NCBI GenBank assembly: GCA_964414815.1
Contig: CAYPXY010000010.1
Span: 1 to 64,000, forward strand
Direction: 5' to 3'
Source: Mariniblastus sp964414815
GTDB lineage: Bacteria; Planctomycetota; Planctomycetia; Pirellulales; Pirellulaceae
DNA length: 64,000 bases
Shown: positions 1-9,544 of the stretch, piece by piece
Layout of the letters: the number at the start of each line of letters is the position of its first letter
Position numbering within the stretch: the stretch's first letter is position 1
Made by a program: the position numbers and the translations under genes
Notes under the pieces: model-generated
Database searches by the model: none
Seen by the model: only the letters and a program-made list of their open reading frames with translations
Told to the model about the DNA's origin: nothing

Positions 1-61
1 GGCCGGGGGTGAGGGGGGGCCGGGCGGAAATCTCAACCCGAATCGCAGGTTTTGAAGTTGC

Positions 62-112
62 GTAAACAACGGTGTTCTTCCTCCTTCATCCCTCATCCTT
101 CCTCCCTCATCC
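62..112. repeat. GGATGAGG-type word repeats just after a stop codon
   Basis: Read on the minus strand, the bases directly after the stop of the GspK-like gene are degenerate repeats of GGATGAGG/GGAGGAAG. The same word type follows the stop codons of the genes ending at 9947, 13452 and 62493. No function is known to me. Bases 1-61 are G-rich and hold no gene. Confidence 0.6.
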
Positions 113-3100
113 CTACTCAATGATCCTTCTCACCAAAATCGCCTTATCGATATTGTGATTTTTTCCGGGTTCGTAGGCAACGGGAATCGAGCGGTCGAAG
201 ATGAAGAAACCTCGATTTCGCCGATTGGTTCCATCATCGACGCCCAGTTCCGCGTGTGAGCCTTTGAGAACGCCCTGACCATCACACTCGAAATAGCCGA
301 CCGTGATCCAGATCGCAAACACACTGGAGCGGTTGGTCGTCAGATTCGCCAGTCGTTGCCGCATCTGATGGCGGAAGAACGCGTTTCGGTCACTGGCCAT
401 GGCTGGCAAGTTAGCCGTGGTAGCCTTGAAATCAAACAACGGTTCGGCAGGATTGGATGCAGAACCCCGGAACAGGGTACTGCGAGGGCCTGCGGTAACG
501 AAGTCGACATGGGGTGCAAAATTTCCGGTGCCAGCAGGCCGGAACGGATTCTCACCATTGGCTCCGATAAGCCGGTTTTCTTTGAATTGATTCCAGGTCA
601 GCCCACCGGGGATCGTTGCATAGTTGCCCATCAATCCCAGATAAACCTGTTCGGAATAGATCGTGTTCAGGTTAATCTTCCCGGGTTCGCGATACCTCGA
701 AAGGGTATTGAACGGATTCAAGGCGAATCCGGGTGTGCCTCCACTCGGAATCAACTCAACGGTCGTTCCGGCATAACGGGATGGAACGGTCAGGTACTCG
801 AAAATCCGATACAGATGTGGGCTGTCCGTCTCATCACCTTCCAGATAGAAATTAAGCAAATGTCCAAAATTTCCTCCCAGATAGGGATAGGTACTGAGCG
901 CAGGAACTCCAGGAAAGGGACCACTGTAAGGAGGCGATGATCTGAGCAGACTAAATCGTTGATTCAACCAATGGTTCATTTGAGTTTCGCCCGATATCGG
1001 TCCGGAAGCCGTATAGGACACGTTCATCAACTCGTAATGGCTGACGTATGGCCGGTTGTTCCAGGTCAGACCTGCAAGCGGAGTTAAATCTCCCGCTCCG
1101 TTGGGATAAAGCAGATCATTGGTCTTGCCCAGCGAGTCCCTCAATATCCAATTGAAGAAGTGCGGGGTGGTGTAATTGCCTGGAGCGGAGTCTGTAACGC
1201 TTCGTCGCCGTGGATCGGCGGATGCCCAAAGCACCCGTTGCCCCAGAGAAGTTGACGAATTGCGTTCCAGTGCGTCTGCCGACTCATACGTCGTTCCCGG
1301 AGTTCCTGATGGAGGCGGGTCATCTCCTTCGTCGCGCGTCCCATTGAACGCCACTAAATCCATTGCAAGCTCATCGACCGCCATGTAAGGATTCGTGTCG
1401 GGATCCCACGGCAGTGATGGATTGGCCAATCGCTCCAGATAGATGATCCGGAATCGCTCAGTGGTTCGTCCGTGTTGCTGGATGGCCGCGAAATCCACGT
1501 CATCCCGGTTTTCATCAGGATTCAACTCACTATCGAGTACTGGTGAAATCGGCGAGGTGTATCGGAAGCCATCGGGAACCGGAGTCGCGTTGGGAGCGAC
1601 AACGGTCGGATAGCCGCCTCGGGGATCGCTGACGTTGAAGGGGCGTGGATTGGTCGTCGGGTTGGCTTGGCCACGATATCGGTTGACGGGCACGATGGTT
1701 GAAACCCGCCGCTCTTCGATCGTGTCCGTGTTGGGAAGGTACTTTCGCACCATTCGATTGGCGCGATCGATTTCGAGATAGCTGGTGGAGTCCAGCTCAA
1801 GGTCGTTGGTGGCTTCATCCGCCTGAGTTTTTCCCTGCAGTCGCCCCATGTAGCTGCGGAATCGACTATTGGGGGCGGGAGTACCCTCCGTACCGATCAA
1901 GGCCTGAGAACCCGGTCGAACCGGCAAGGTGGGATAGGTTGTGAAGAATGCTTCAGAATCGGCGGCTTCACCCCGAGGGTTGGAGCCAGGATCGGTGAAA
2001 TAAACATATCGTAGGGGAGTCGTTGCTTGATCGGGATCGATACTGCGTGGGCGATCGATACGAACCCGCCAAACGGGATCCTGCTCGGTGGCGCCGACGG
2101 TTCTCGACAGGTTGACTCCCTGATTGTTGTAGAGGCTGGAATCAAACTGCTGATTGAAGCTGTTCTGAGTCCAGGGATTGTACAGTTCGATAAACGCAAA
2201 CGGCTCGGGGCGCAGGCCCTGCTGATATTGCCCAGGATTGCTTGGGTCGGGTTGGCTACGGCGAGCGTGCGCTGCAAACGTTTCGGTAATCAGGAGTTCG
2301 GGTCGTTCCATCCCCCAAACCACAAATTCCGGATCGGGATCGGTGCCGTTCATCGGTGGGTCCCAAAGGTTACCGGTACCGGACTGATCCGCAAACGGCT
2401 GCGGGTCGAAGTGGAACCGAGTCATAATCGAATCGGGGTCCCGGAAGTCGACGACGTTAACGGCCCACTGGGCGATGGTACGAACGTAATGCTCATACTG
2501 ATCCGGATCTATGGTACGCAAATGCGTTGCGTAGTTATCGGTCACCAACAATGTCAGGCAATACAGATGCCGAGCATAGATTTGTCGGGCGGCCAAATCA
2601 TCGTTGTTGAAAAGCCCATCCTGATTGAGGTCCATGCGGAAATGGGTTGGTGGCCGGATCGAATCGTAGTAATTTTGTTGATCGAGATTGACCTCCACAA
2701 TTTCTTCGCCCGGATTGTCAACAATCCCGTCGCCGTCATCATCGTATCCATTTCCTAACGGCCGGTTGACATCCATCTTCAGCCCCTGGAATAGTTCCGG
2801 GGCAAAGAGATTGGCGGCTTTGATTGCTTCAACTTGCGCGCGGGCGGTATCCCTTTGTGTATCGGTAAGCAGTTCGAATGAGCTACCAGAAATTTTTCGG
2901 AATAACAAGCGTTCGAAATCGGAGGTGAGTACCTCATAGCTGGACGTGGTGACGTGGTCGCGATTGAGACGCCAAAAACTTTCGGGGTTCGTAGACACTT
3001 GATTCCAGAGCCGGCTCGACAGTAATTTGACATCCAGGTCATGGGGACGAAGGATGCGTTCCAGTTCCAGTTCCGTGTAGGGAGTGTCCACGTACCGGAG

Positions 3101-4891
3101 GTTGCTGTCCCGGTCAAGGGTCGATTGATTGTTCCAGGGAATCGGGGCAAACGAAAGGCCGTAATTCGACCGAGTGATTTCTTTTCTATTTCGCTCCAGT
3201 TGCGTTAGATGAAGGGAGGAGCGGTTCACATCGATCACCGGCATCCCATTGGGGAAATTGGTATCATTCAAATCGACAAAACTGTCTTGGGAGCGAGCGA
3301 GGGCGGCTAGTTGTGGGGTACCGATGGCAAAGCGACCGCGGATATCCATGGGACTCGATGCATATAAATGACCGACGGTTCCGAATCTTCCGGTGTTCCA
3401 GTCCAGAATGTCAAATGGATGGCCGAACAGTTGAGTGCGGGTAATGCTAATGCTATTGTCAATGTTAACGTCAATGTTATTTCGGACCGCTCCCGGAACT
3501 CCATCCTCTCCATATCGCCCCAAGATCAAGCGTTGGTAGCCGTCGGTGTCAATTCCTGGCAACCGTCTCAAAGAAATCTCTGCCGGTCCCATGCCCAGTC
3601 CACGAGGCAGGTCCAGGGAATCGATTCCGCCCAACATGGGGACTCGTTCGGCAATAAAATAATCGGGAGCGGTATCGGCCATATCTCCGTGGGCATTGAG
3701 ATTCAAGCGGCCGTCGAGGTCCATGACTTTGATGGCAAACAACGGTTTGTAGAATTTGTCCTTGTGAGACCGAGCGGGGAAATTCAGATCCATCCAGACG
3801 GAATCCGACACTCCATCATTGTCAGCATCGACTTCCAGGGTGGGTGAGCCGACGAATGCTCTCAAGGTATTTTGGGGACTATCGCGATGGAAGCTGGCGA
3901 TCGGACCGGGGTTGACATCATCATTGTACCCCGAGAGAAACAAATTGCTCCACTGGTCGGCGGCATCCCAAGGCTCATTGGTGCTGTTGTCAGAGACGTA
4001 CCATGAGAAGTCGGATGGATTGTTTGGGTTGCGTACCAGGTTATCCAATCCCATCCCGACAACGCCTCTCGGGTTCAAGGCAAAAGGTGAACGAAACGCT
4101 GGTACACCGGGATCTGCGGTCGGATCGAATCCCGGACCGTTGCCCGCAAAGTCGCGGTTATTGATGATGACATCAATAGGGGTAGGCGGATTATTGGCAA
4201 ACGTGTCACGGAGATAAGTGGTCAAACTTTCAACATCGATATCCTGAGCCGGCAGCCAAAGCCAATGCTCTGGGTCTGACGGATCGGTCAAGTCAATCTC
4301 ATGATGGACGACGCGACCGGAATATCCTTTTACAGTAGAAGGGCCGGTTGTAAAACTGACGACATGCCCCGCGTAGGATTCCGCAAAATGTGAAAGGGCG
4401 ATGGATGTCCTTGGAATCAACGCCCCCGTTGCATCCCGGCTCGGTAGGATCTTCAAAGCCCGGTTTCGAGCCAGATTAGTCGGGTCCGCAGGATTGTTGG
4501 GATGAACTGGATGTCTCAGTCGTATCCTAACGATTTGATTGTTTGAGTTGGGCGCAAACGTGATTGGAGTCAGGCTTGGGTTATCCGGATCTCCCCATAG
4601 CACTGCCCGGAGACCATAACCGTACTGGTCCGCCAGGATGTCCTGAAATCGCAGGGGAGAGTTTACATCGGTCAACTCCGGGCCGCGGAATACTTCGTAG
4701 GCTGCTTTCTCAATAACGGCTTCGGGCTGTTCGAACTTCTCGTTTTCGATTCGTGTAATGAGCTTGGTGCCTCGCAGATAGTCTCCCGCCAGCACCACGA
4801 AAGCAGTACCCATCAACAGAAACAGCACAATGATGCTGATCACGAATAAAAGGGTAATACCGTTTCGATTTGAATTTCGGAGGGTATTCAT
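113..4891 (-). CDS. Very large GspK/PilX-like minor pilin
   Basis: A 1592-aa envelope protein. The N-terminus has a short basic leader, a Gly at residue 11, then ITLLFVISIIVLFLL, which is the prepilin-peptidase site plus transmembrane stalk layout. Glu at +5 is absent, as is usual for GspK-type minor pseudopilins, which cap the pseudopilus. GspK proteins are normally about 300-350 aa, so this is several times larger. Asp-rich loops that resemble calcium-binding loops lie near residues 354 (DNDGVSDSVWMD), 715 (DDDGDGIVDN) and 752 (DLNQDGLFNNDD). The start at 4891 was chosen over an upstream TTG because it puts the leader directly before the hydrophobic stalk. It is the last gene of a same-strand run of prepilin genes and pilus ATPases, 84 bp after the previous stop. 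The GspK role is inferred from the N-terminus and position; the long C-terminal part is not recognised. Confidence 0.8.
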   Translation of the reverse strand: MNTLRNSNRNGITLLFVISIIVLFLLMGTAFVVLAGDYLRGTKLITRIENEKFEQPEAVIEKAAYEVFRGPELTDVNSPLRFQDILADQYGYGLRAVLWGDPDNPSLTPITFAPNSNNQIVRIRLRHPVHPNNPADPTNLARNRALKILPSRDATGALIPRTSIALSHFAESYAGHVVSFTTGPSTVKGYSGRVVHHEIDLTDPSDPEHWLWLPAQDIDVESLTTYLRDTFANNPPTPIDVIINNRDFAGNGPGFDPTADPGVPAFRSPFALNPRGVVGMGLDNLVRNPNNPSDFSWYVSDNSTNEPWDAADQWSNLFLSGYNDDVNPGPIASFHRDSPQNTLRAFVGSPTLEVDADNDGVSDSVWMDLNFPARSHKDKFYKPLFAIKVMDLDGRLNLNAHGDMADTAPDYFIAERVPMLGGIDSLDLPRGLGMGPAEISLRRLPGIDTDGYQRLILGRYGEDGVPGAVRNNIDVNIDNSISITRTQLFGHPFDILDWNTGRFGTVGHLYASSPMDIRGRFAIGTPQLAALARSQDSFVDLNDTNFPNGMPVIDVNRSSLHLTQLERNRKEITRSNYGLSFAPIPWNNQSTLDRDSNLRYVDTPYTELELERILRPHDLDVKLLSSRLWNQVSTNPESFWRLNRDHVTTSSYEVLTSDFERLLFRKISGSSFELLTDTQRDTARAQVEAIKAANLFAPELFQGLKMDVNRPLGNGYDDDGDGIVDNPGEEIVEVNLDQQNYYDSIRPPTHFRMDLNQDGLFNNDDLAARQIYARHLYCLTLLVTDNYATHLRTIDPDQYEHYVRTIAQWAVNVVDFRDPDSIMTRFHFDPQPFADQSGTGNLWDPPMNGTDPDPEFVVWGMERPELLITETFAAHARRSQPDPSNPGQYQQGLRPEPFAFIELYNPWTQNSFNQQFDSSLYNNQGVNLSRTVGATEQDPVWRVRIDRPRSIDPDQATTPLRYVYFTDPGSNPRGEAADSEAFFTTYPTLPVRPGSQALIGTEGTPAPNSRFRSYMGRLQGKTQADEATNDLELDSTSYLEIDRANRMVRKYLPNTDTIEERRVSTIVPVNRYRGQANPTTNPRPFNVSDPRGGYPTVVAPNATPVPDGFRYTSPISPVLDSELNPDENRDDVDFAAIQQHGRTTERFRIIYLERLANPSLPWDPDTNPYMAVDELAMDLVAFNGTRDEGDDPPPSGTPGTTYESADALERNSSTSLGQRVLWASADPRRRSVTDSAPGNYTTPHFFNWILRDSLGKTNDLLYPNGAGDLTPLAGLTWNNRPYVSHYELMNVSYTASGPISGETQMNHWLNQRFSLLRSSPPYSGPFPGVPALSTYPYLGGNFGHLLNFYLEGDETDSPHLYRIFEYLTVPSRYAGTTVELIPSGGTPGFALNPFNTLSRYREPGKINLNTIYSEQVYLGLMGNYATIPGGLTWNQFKENRLIGANGENPFRPAGTGNFAPHVDFVTAGPRSTLFRGSASNPAEPLFDFKATTANLPAMASDRNAFFRHQMRQRLANLTTNRSSVFAIWITVGYFECDGQGVLKGSHAELGVDDGTNRRNRGFFIFDRSIPVAYEPGKNHNIDKAILVRRIIE

Positions 4892-4975
4892 GGCTATCTC
4901 AGGGGGGCTGCAGTTTTGATTGAAGGAGAAGGTTGAAAGGAGCAAAGAGAAGAGGGAATGAAGAGAGTCGGAGGT

Positions 4976-6193
4976 CTAGAAAGAGATGTTCCAATTCGAT
5001 TGCCCTTCCGGCTGAATCGTTCGCTCATAAACACCGACGACGTTCTGCAAATGGACAATGTAGGTGGGGTAATGAGCACGTAAGTCAACACTTGTAACCG
5101 GGTCCGTACCGACGATCTGTCTGAAATCGTAATCAGGACCATTCAAGGTAACTAATGTTTGGCCATTGAGGAAATGAAAGTTGACCACCCGGTAAAAACC
5201 AATCTGCCAGAAGTCGCCCGGCATGTTGGATTGGGGGGGATGGTAGCTTGTTACGTTCCCGTCCACATCGAGTATGGGAGATGCGATCTGATTGACCAGC
5301 ATGACCCAATCATCTTTCTTTAACTTTCCGTTACCAAATTGTACATGGTCGATGGTGATCGTGCTGATCGGACTTGCTAAGGCTTGGGGTTGATCGACCA
5401 ACGCCGTGTGCATGTAATTGGAAGTGGCCACGTTGGGCGGGATAAGTGAAAAAGACGAAAGGTCCGTTGGACGATCCCGATAGACAAGCATGTACAACTT
5501 CCAGTTGCTGACTGGCTGACCATTAGGCACCGCAATCGCACTCCAGGACAAGCTTCCGGCATGTTGACGTCTGGCGGGTTGCGGGACACCCCCGACCAAG
5601 TGGTGGTCAAATCCCTGTCGAGGGGCATTTGACTGATTGAGCGTCTGGACAGGCTCTTCAAATACCAGATCGTCATTGGTTTGAAGTAGTCGTCGCGCAT
5701 CCAGACGTGCCATGGGAATGGGATGACTGTCCGGGCTTGGCAGCCTCAAATTAGCAACCTGGATTTGATAAGCTCCCGGAAACGTGCCGGTATGATTAAA
5801 AGGAAACAGCGTTGTCAGATAATTGGGTTGGGGAAGCCCGTTCACGTCGAGCTGCTCGGTGATTCCCAATGGATCAATCGAAACGGGCCAGGGAGCCGAA
5901 GTCACCATGCTATAGGGAGCCGCTGGGCCGGTGGGATTGGTGGCAGGATCCAGAACCACCATCCAGTTTCCCCAGTTCCGATAACCACCGACTTCCAGTT
6001 GGCTGAAAGCATTTCGAGCGACCACTCCGGCAGCTTCCATGTCCAGCCCGGTCTGAGTCTGACGAACCGCAAACGGGACCAAAATCATGACCCCCATGAC
6101 ACCGATCATCGCCACGACGATCGAGGTCAACACTTCGATGACGGTCAAACCGTTTTTGCTTTTAGCAGGAATACCTGGATGGAACATTTTCAT
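4976..6193 (-). CDS. Prepilin-type protein (GspI/PilV-like)
   Basis: A 405-aa protein with a type IV prepilin N-terminus: basic leader, KNG then LTVIEVLTSIVVAMIGVMGV, with Glu at +5 after the predicted cleavage Gly. Such proteins are cut by prepilin peptidase (PilD) and assemble into pili or pseudopili. At about 405 aa it is longer than a typical minor pseudopilin. The V-x-E-V-L pattern is closest to GspI/PilV, but the class is an inference from position between other prepilins. A second in-frame Met lies two codons in; the outer start is kept. It sits 39 bp after the preceding prepilin gene in the same orientation, suggesting cotranscription. Confidence 0.82.
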   Translation of the reverse strand: MKMFHPGIPAKSKNGLTVIEVLTSIVVAMIGVMGVMILVPFAVRQTQTGLDMEAAGVVARNAFSQLEVGGYRNWGNWMVVLDPATNPTGPAAPYSMVTSAPWPVSIDPLGITEQLDVNGLPQPNYLTTLFPFNHTGTFPGAYQIQVANLRLPSPDSHPIPMARLDARRLLQTNDDLVFEEPVQTLNQSNAPRQGFDHHLVGGVPQPARRQHAGSLSWSAIAVPNGQPVSNWKLYMLVYRDRPTDLSSFSLIPPNVATSNYMHTALVDQPQALASPISTITIDHVQFGNGKLKKDDWVMLVNQIASPILDVDGNVTSYHPPQSNMPGDFWQIGFYRVVNFHFLNGQTLVTLNGPDYDFRQIVGTDPVTSVDLRAHYPTYIVHLQNVVGVYERTIQPEGQSNWNISF

Positions 6194-6232
6194 ATGAGTG
6201 ACAAGTCGTTGGAGATTGAAACCTCTCCAGGT

Positions 6233-7525
6233 TTAATCGGATGAGCCTTGATTTTGGTGCGCGAGCGATCTTGCCCGCTCAATTCTTTCGCCCCAAAAAC
6301 CCAAGGGGGTATGGGTTGGAATACCGGACGGATCCTGAGGAGCATTGGGGCTTACGGAAATCGCTCCTGTTTGGCGACTGATGGTTAGCCACAAGTTGGT
6401 TGGGTTGTCCAGCGGATCCGGAAGTCCGTTAGGGTTGCCGGGGCCACTGACACTGGGAGACAAGCTCCGAATGGTTTCTTTCGCGGGTTCCCATTCAAAT
6501 TTGGAAATGAACAAATGAATATCATCCATAGGGCGATAAGCGACTCCTCCGAAGGTTGTGATCTGTTCAAGTCCCTCACTGAAATAGAAACAGATGTCCC
6601 GATTTCGGGGGACCGGATTCCCCGGTATTGGAGGAACGACAGGTAACACATCATGGAAAATTGTTCTGGGAGACAAAGGCCCAGCACTGTTCAGATTCAT
6701 TCTCGGGTAGCCGTTGACGGAATTCAGCAATGGGCCAGAATATCTCAGGTCAATAATGTAGCCTTCCGGCAATTCCAGGCGGGTTGACTCGATAAGTCTT
6801 GGACCACGATGAATCCAATAGCTACGATCATTGGCAGGTTCGGGAGAAACCGGCGGCACAGGCAAGTCAGGAATCAAGGGCTCTGGCAGAACGACCGGTA
6901 CCTGGGAATTGGGATTGCCCCAGTCATTGTTTTTCGCAAGCTGAAGGAGAATGCGATCGGGATCAGTCGGTGCATACACATTCTCGATGAGATTCGGGTA
7001 GACCTTGACGATCGTGTACTTGATGTTGCTGCAGCCTCGATCATCAGAAAAGCTGATTTTGTCACCTGGGCGTATAAGCGGTCGATTGGGCGTGTGATTG
7101 TAGGGTCTTTCAACTTCAACATGGTAGACCGGCGCCCCTTGATTGGGCTGGCCAAAATTGTAGTAATAATGTTGGCCAGGTGAAGTCTCGCGTATCCGCC
7201 ATGGTTTTTTGCCATCGAGCGGCGATTGGGCTTTGAACAGATAGAGTGCGGTTCCCGCGTACTGAATGCCATCACTGTCAATAATATTTGGATTTACTTC
7301 AATACAGACTCCAGCGGTGCCATCAATCATGGCTCGCTGAGTTGCCATTGAAAAGCGGCTTCCTGCCACTCTTGCAGCTTCTCGAACAAAACGATCTTCA
7401 CTCAGTATTCGCAGTCCGGGAACGGCGATGGCTGTAATCATTGCCAAGATTGAAATCACGACCAACAGCTCGATAAGTGTAAGCCCTTGTCGGGCATTCT
7501 GTTGTGTGGTTGATGAGATGGTCAT
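6233..7525 (-). CDS. Prepilin-type protein (GspH/FimT-like)
   Basis: A 430-aa protein with a clear prepilin signature: basic leader, RQG then LTLIELLVVISILAMITAIAVP, with Glu at +5. The start at 7525 was chosen because it leaves 16 bp after the upstream prepilin stop and a normal-length leader; an in-frame ATG at 7567 would overlap the upstream gene by 26 bp. The stalk is followed by a region with VREAARVAGSRFSMATQRA, resembling the helical part of GspH/FimT minor pilins. The remaining 300 or so residues are Pro-rich and not recognised. It is part of a tight prepilin gene run and probably forms part of the same pilus or pseudopilus. Confidence 0.82.
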   Translation of the reverse strand: MTISSTTQQNARQGLTLIELLVVISILAMITAIAVPGLRILSEDRFVREAARVAGSRFSMATQRAMIDGTAGVCIEVNPNIIDSDGIQYAGTALYLFKAQSPLDGKKPWRIRETSPGQHYYYNFGQPNQGAPVYHVEVERPYNHTPNRPLIRPGDKISFSDDRGCSNIKYTIVKVYPNLIENVYAPTDPDRILLQLAKNNDWGNPNSQVPVVLPEPLIPDLPVPPVSPEPANDRSYWIHRGPRLIESTRLELPEGYIIDLRYSGPLLNSVNGYPRMNLNSAGPLSPRTIFHDVLPVVPPIPGNPVPRNRDICFYFSEGLEQITTFGGVAYRPMDDIHLFISKFEWEPAKETIRSLSPSVSGPGNPNGLPDPLDNPTNLWLTISRQTGAISVSPNAPQDPSGIPTHTPLGFWGERIERARSLAHQNQGSSD

Positions 7526-7541
7526 AAAAGTTTCATTCAAG

Positions 7542-8621
7542 CTAGTAGTTGAACACACCTGCTTCATTCAAGCGTTTTGAATACACCATGATTCGTATCT
7601 GGGAAAAATCACGAGGAACGATCGGATCCAACGCGATGTAACCCCACGGCATTCCCATGTTGCCGCCATAGTTCCGTTGAGTCCAGTCAACGACTGGAGG
7701 TTCTGGAAACGTTTCCGTTCCAAGGGCCTGAAGAAGCTCGGCTGCGCCGCTCGGTGCAGGAAGATGCACATCCAGCTGAACAATCATCCACAATAAAGGC
7801 TCCCCCCAGGAGTCGACCAATTCGAGCAGTCCATCGCCATCGGTATCCGCAATAGCTGCATCCCCCATGCTTTCAATCGCAGGTAGGCCGTCATGCTCAA
7901 GGCGGTGCATCAGCCTGTACAAATACTCGGCCGGCAAGTCAAAATGGTTCAGAGCCGTCGGATTGCTATGAAACTCGGTCCCCCACGAAGCCAACGTGCC
8001 GCTGGGCCGATACAGTCCCATTTGCGTGGCATAGAGAGGTTCCACTGCCAGAAAGTCACCAAGCCGGATATTCAAGGTGCTATTCGTCCAGGTGGCGTTT
8101 AGCCAGTCCTTAAACTGCAAACTGCTACCAATCAGGGATGGGAGGTTGCTAGGGAAATACCCGAGTTGAGGGTTGTGTGAAAAAGTTTGAGTCGCAGCGT
8201 CGTATAGTGGTCGAGGGTATTCGACACTGATCAGGTCTTGATAAAACCGTTGCCGCATGTGTTGCTTGAGAGTTTGCGGCGGAACAAATGGAAGCGACGG
8301 ATCGCGCAGGAATGGGACGGGATTAACAATCGAAGGGTTGTTGTGGTACAGCAACAGATAAACATCGCTGAAATTGGTATTCGGCTGCACCACGTCAAAT
8401 CGAAAAGGCAGTTGCCGAACCTCATAATTCTCCAACTCGTTCTGCAGAATCGCCTCAATTTTTTTGATGCGCGATTGAGTGGCCGAAACACGCGCGTCGT
8501 TGTTGGCGGTACTCATGACTGACAACGCCATCGTGGTCAGCACTCCCAAAATGGCAATCACCAGTAGTAATTCCATCAGGGTAAAGCCGTCATGCGGTCC
8601 GCAGTTCGATTTGATTGTCAT
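7542..8621 (-). CDS. Prepilin-type protein
   Basis: A 359-aa protein with prepilin signature DGFTLMELLLVIAILGVLTTMA; the predicted cleavage is after Gly and Glu is at +5. The start at 8621 is supported by a GGAGAG ribosome-binding site just upstream; two in-frame Met codons further out (8639, 8651) lack this. The sequence after the stalk (STANNDARVSATQSRIKKIEAILQNELE) looks like the long N-terminal helix of major-type pseudopilins. A DTDGDGLLELVDSWG stretch near the C-terminal third resembles a calcium-binding turn, a feature common in GspG-like proteins. It lies between two other prepilin genes on the same strand. Confidence 0.83.
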   Translation of the reverse strand: MTIKSNCGPHDGFTLMELLLVIAILGVLTTMALSVMSTANNDARVSATQSRIKKIEAILQNELENYEVRQLPFRFDVVQPNTNFSDVYLLLYHNNPSIVNPVPFLRDPSLPFVPPQTLKQHMRQRFYQDLISVEYPRPLYDAATQTFSHNPQLGYFPSNLPSLIGSSLQFKDWLNATWTNSTLNIRLGDFLAVEPLYATQMGLYRPSGTLASWGTEFHSNPTALNHFDLPAEYLYRLMHRLEHDGLPAIESMGDAAIADTDGDGLLELVDSWGEPLLWMIVQLDVHLPAPSGAAELLQALGTETFPEPPVVDWTQRNYGGNMGMPWGYIALDPIVPRDFSQIRIMVYSKRLNEAGVFNY

Positions 8622-8662
8622 GCTCACTCTCCGGTACATGGGTGATCGCAACTGTGCGAGTC

Positions 8663-9544
8663 CTAATCGGGCAACGAATCGGCATAGGCGCTTAGCCGAC
8701 CCTCCGCGAAATTGGTGATGTTGTCATAATCTGCGAGCGGTAATTGCTTTACGTTCAAACCGCCTGGACGTTCAGTAGCATTGGCTTCACTGTACTTCTT
8801 GTCCAGTCCGGGAGCCGTCAGTTGAAACGATCTGGCATTCATGAATTCAATTCCAGCCGGAGTCGTTTTGAACCACGGACCAAACTTTTCATTCGCCGCA
8901 AAGAGAGAATAGCTGAATGAATCAACATAAAAAAAGTTCGTTGATCCGGGCTGAAAGTCAGTATCCTGGTGATAACTAACGACAAGTTGGCGAGCCGGAT
9001 CCCAAGACAATCGCTCTGACTTAAAGTCATAAAAGATATCACGATCATCTGCTGCAACCATGGCTGATTGCGTAAAATTATTGTCTGAAGGAACGACGCC
9101 AAACGCTGGTCGGATTAAATTATCCCTCGTTAAGGGATATTGCTTGTTCTTGAACAAGCCGGTCAGCCAAAACACCAGGTCTTCACCCCTTCGGTAATCA
9201 ATATGCTGACCTACCGTGTTCCACCACGTAGCGACATCTTCGGAGTGATTGGGAGAAATGCGGTTGATGTACTGCCGCATTAGTGCGACTCGTTGAACGT
9301 CACTCGTCATCGTGGGACCATAAAACTGCTTAAAGCTGGGCGGATAAAATCCGTACTTGCTTTTAAACATTTCAATCCCTTGCTCAATATTCTTCATTTC
9401 TACCGTGATCGCCATTTCCTTCGCTCGGTTCATCATCGGAAACAGCCCGACCACCAGCATCCCGGCCAGGATGGATAGTACGGTCACTGCGACCAGTATT
9501 TCTACTAAGGTAAATCCCAAATGCCTGTGGGGTTGACGACTCAT
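8663..9544 (-). CDS. GspG-like prepilin
   Basis: A 293-aa protein, the first prepilin of the run. Its N-terminus HLGFTLVEILVAVTVLSILAGM gives a textbook cleavage site with Glu at +5. The following helix (MNRAKEMAITVEMKNIEQ) and the KYGFYPPS turn match the major pseudopilin GspG layout, where the chain leads into a Y-P-P motif. A GGAG ribosome-binding site lies 7 bp before the ATG. The leader region upstream is an unusual A/C-rich word repeat when read on the coding strand. It likely forms the pilus or pseudopilus shaft; that role is inferred from the family. Confidence 0.84.
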   Translation of the reverse strand: MSRQPHRHLGFTLVEILVAVTVLSILAGMLVVGLFPMMNRAKEMAITVEMKNIEQGIEMFKSKYGFYPPSFKQFYGPTMTSDVQRVALMRQYINRISPNHSEDVATWWNTVGQHIDYRRGEDLVFWLTGLFKNKQYPLTRDNLIRPAFGVVPSDNNFTQSAMVAADDRDIFYDFKSERLSWDPARQLVVSYHQDTDFQPGSTNFFYVDSFSYSLFAANEKFGPWFKTTPAGIEFMNARSFQLTAPGLDKKYSEANATERPGGLNVKQLPLADYDNITNFAEGRLSAYADSLPD

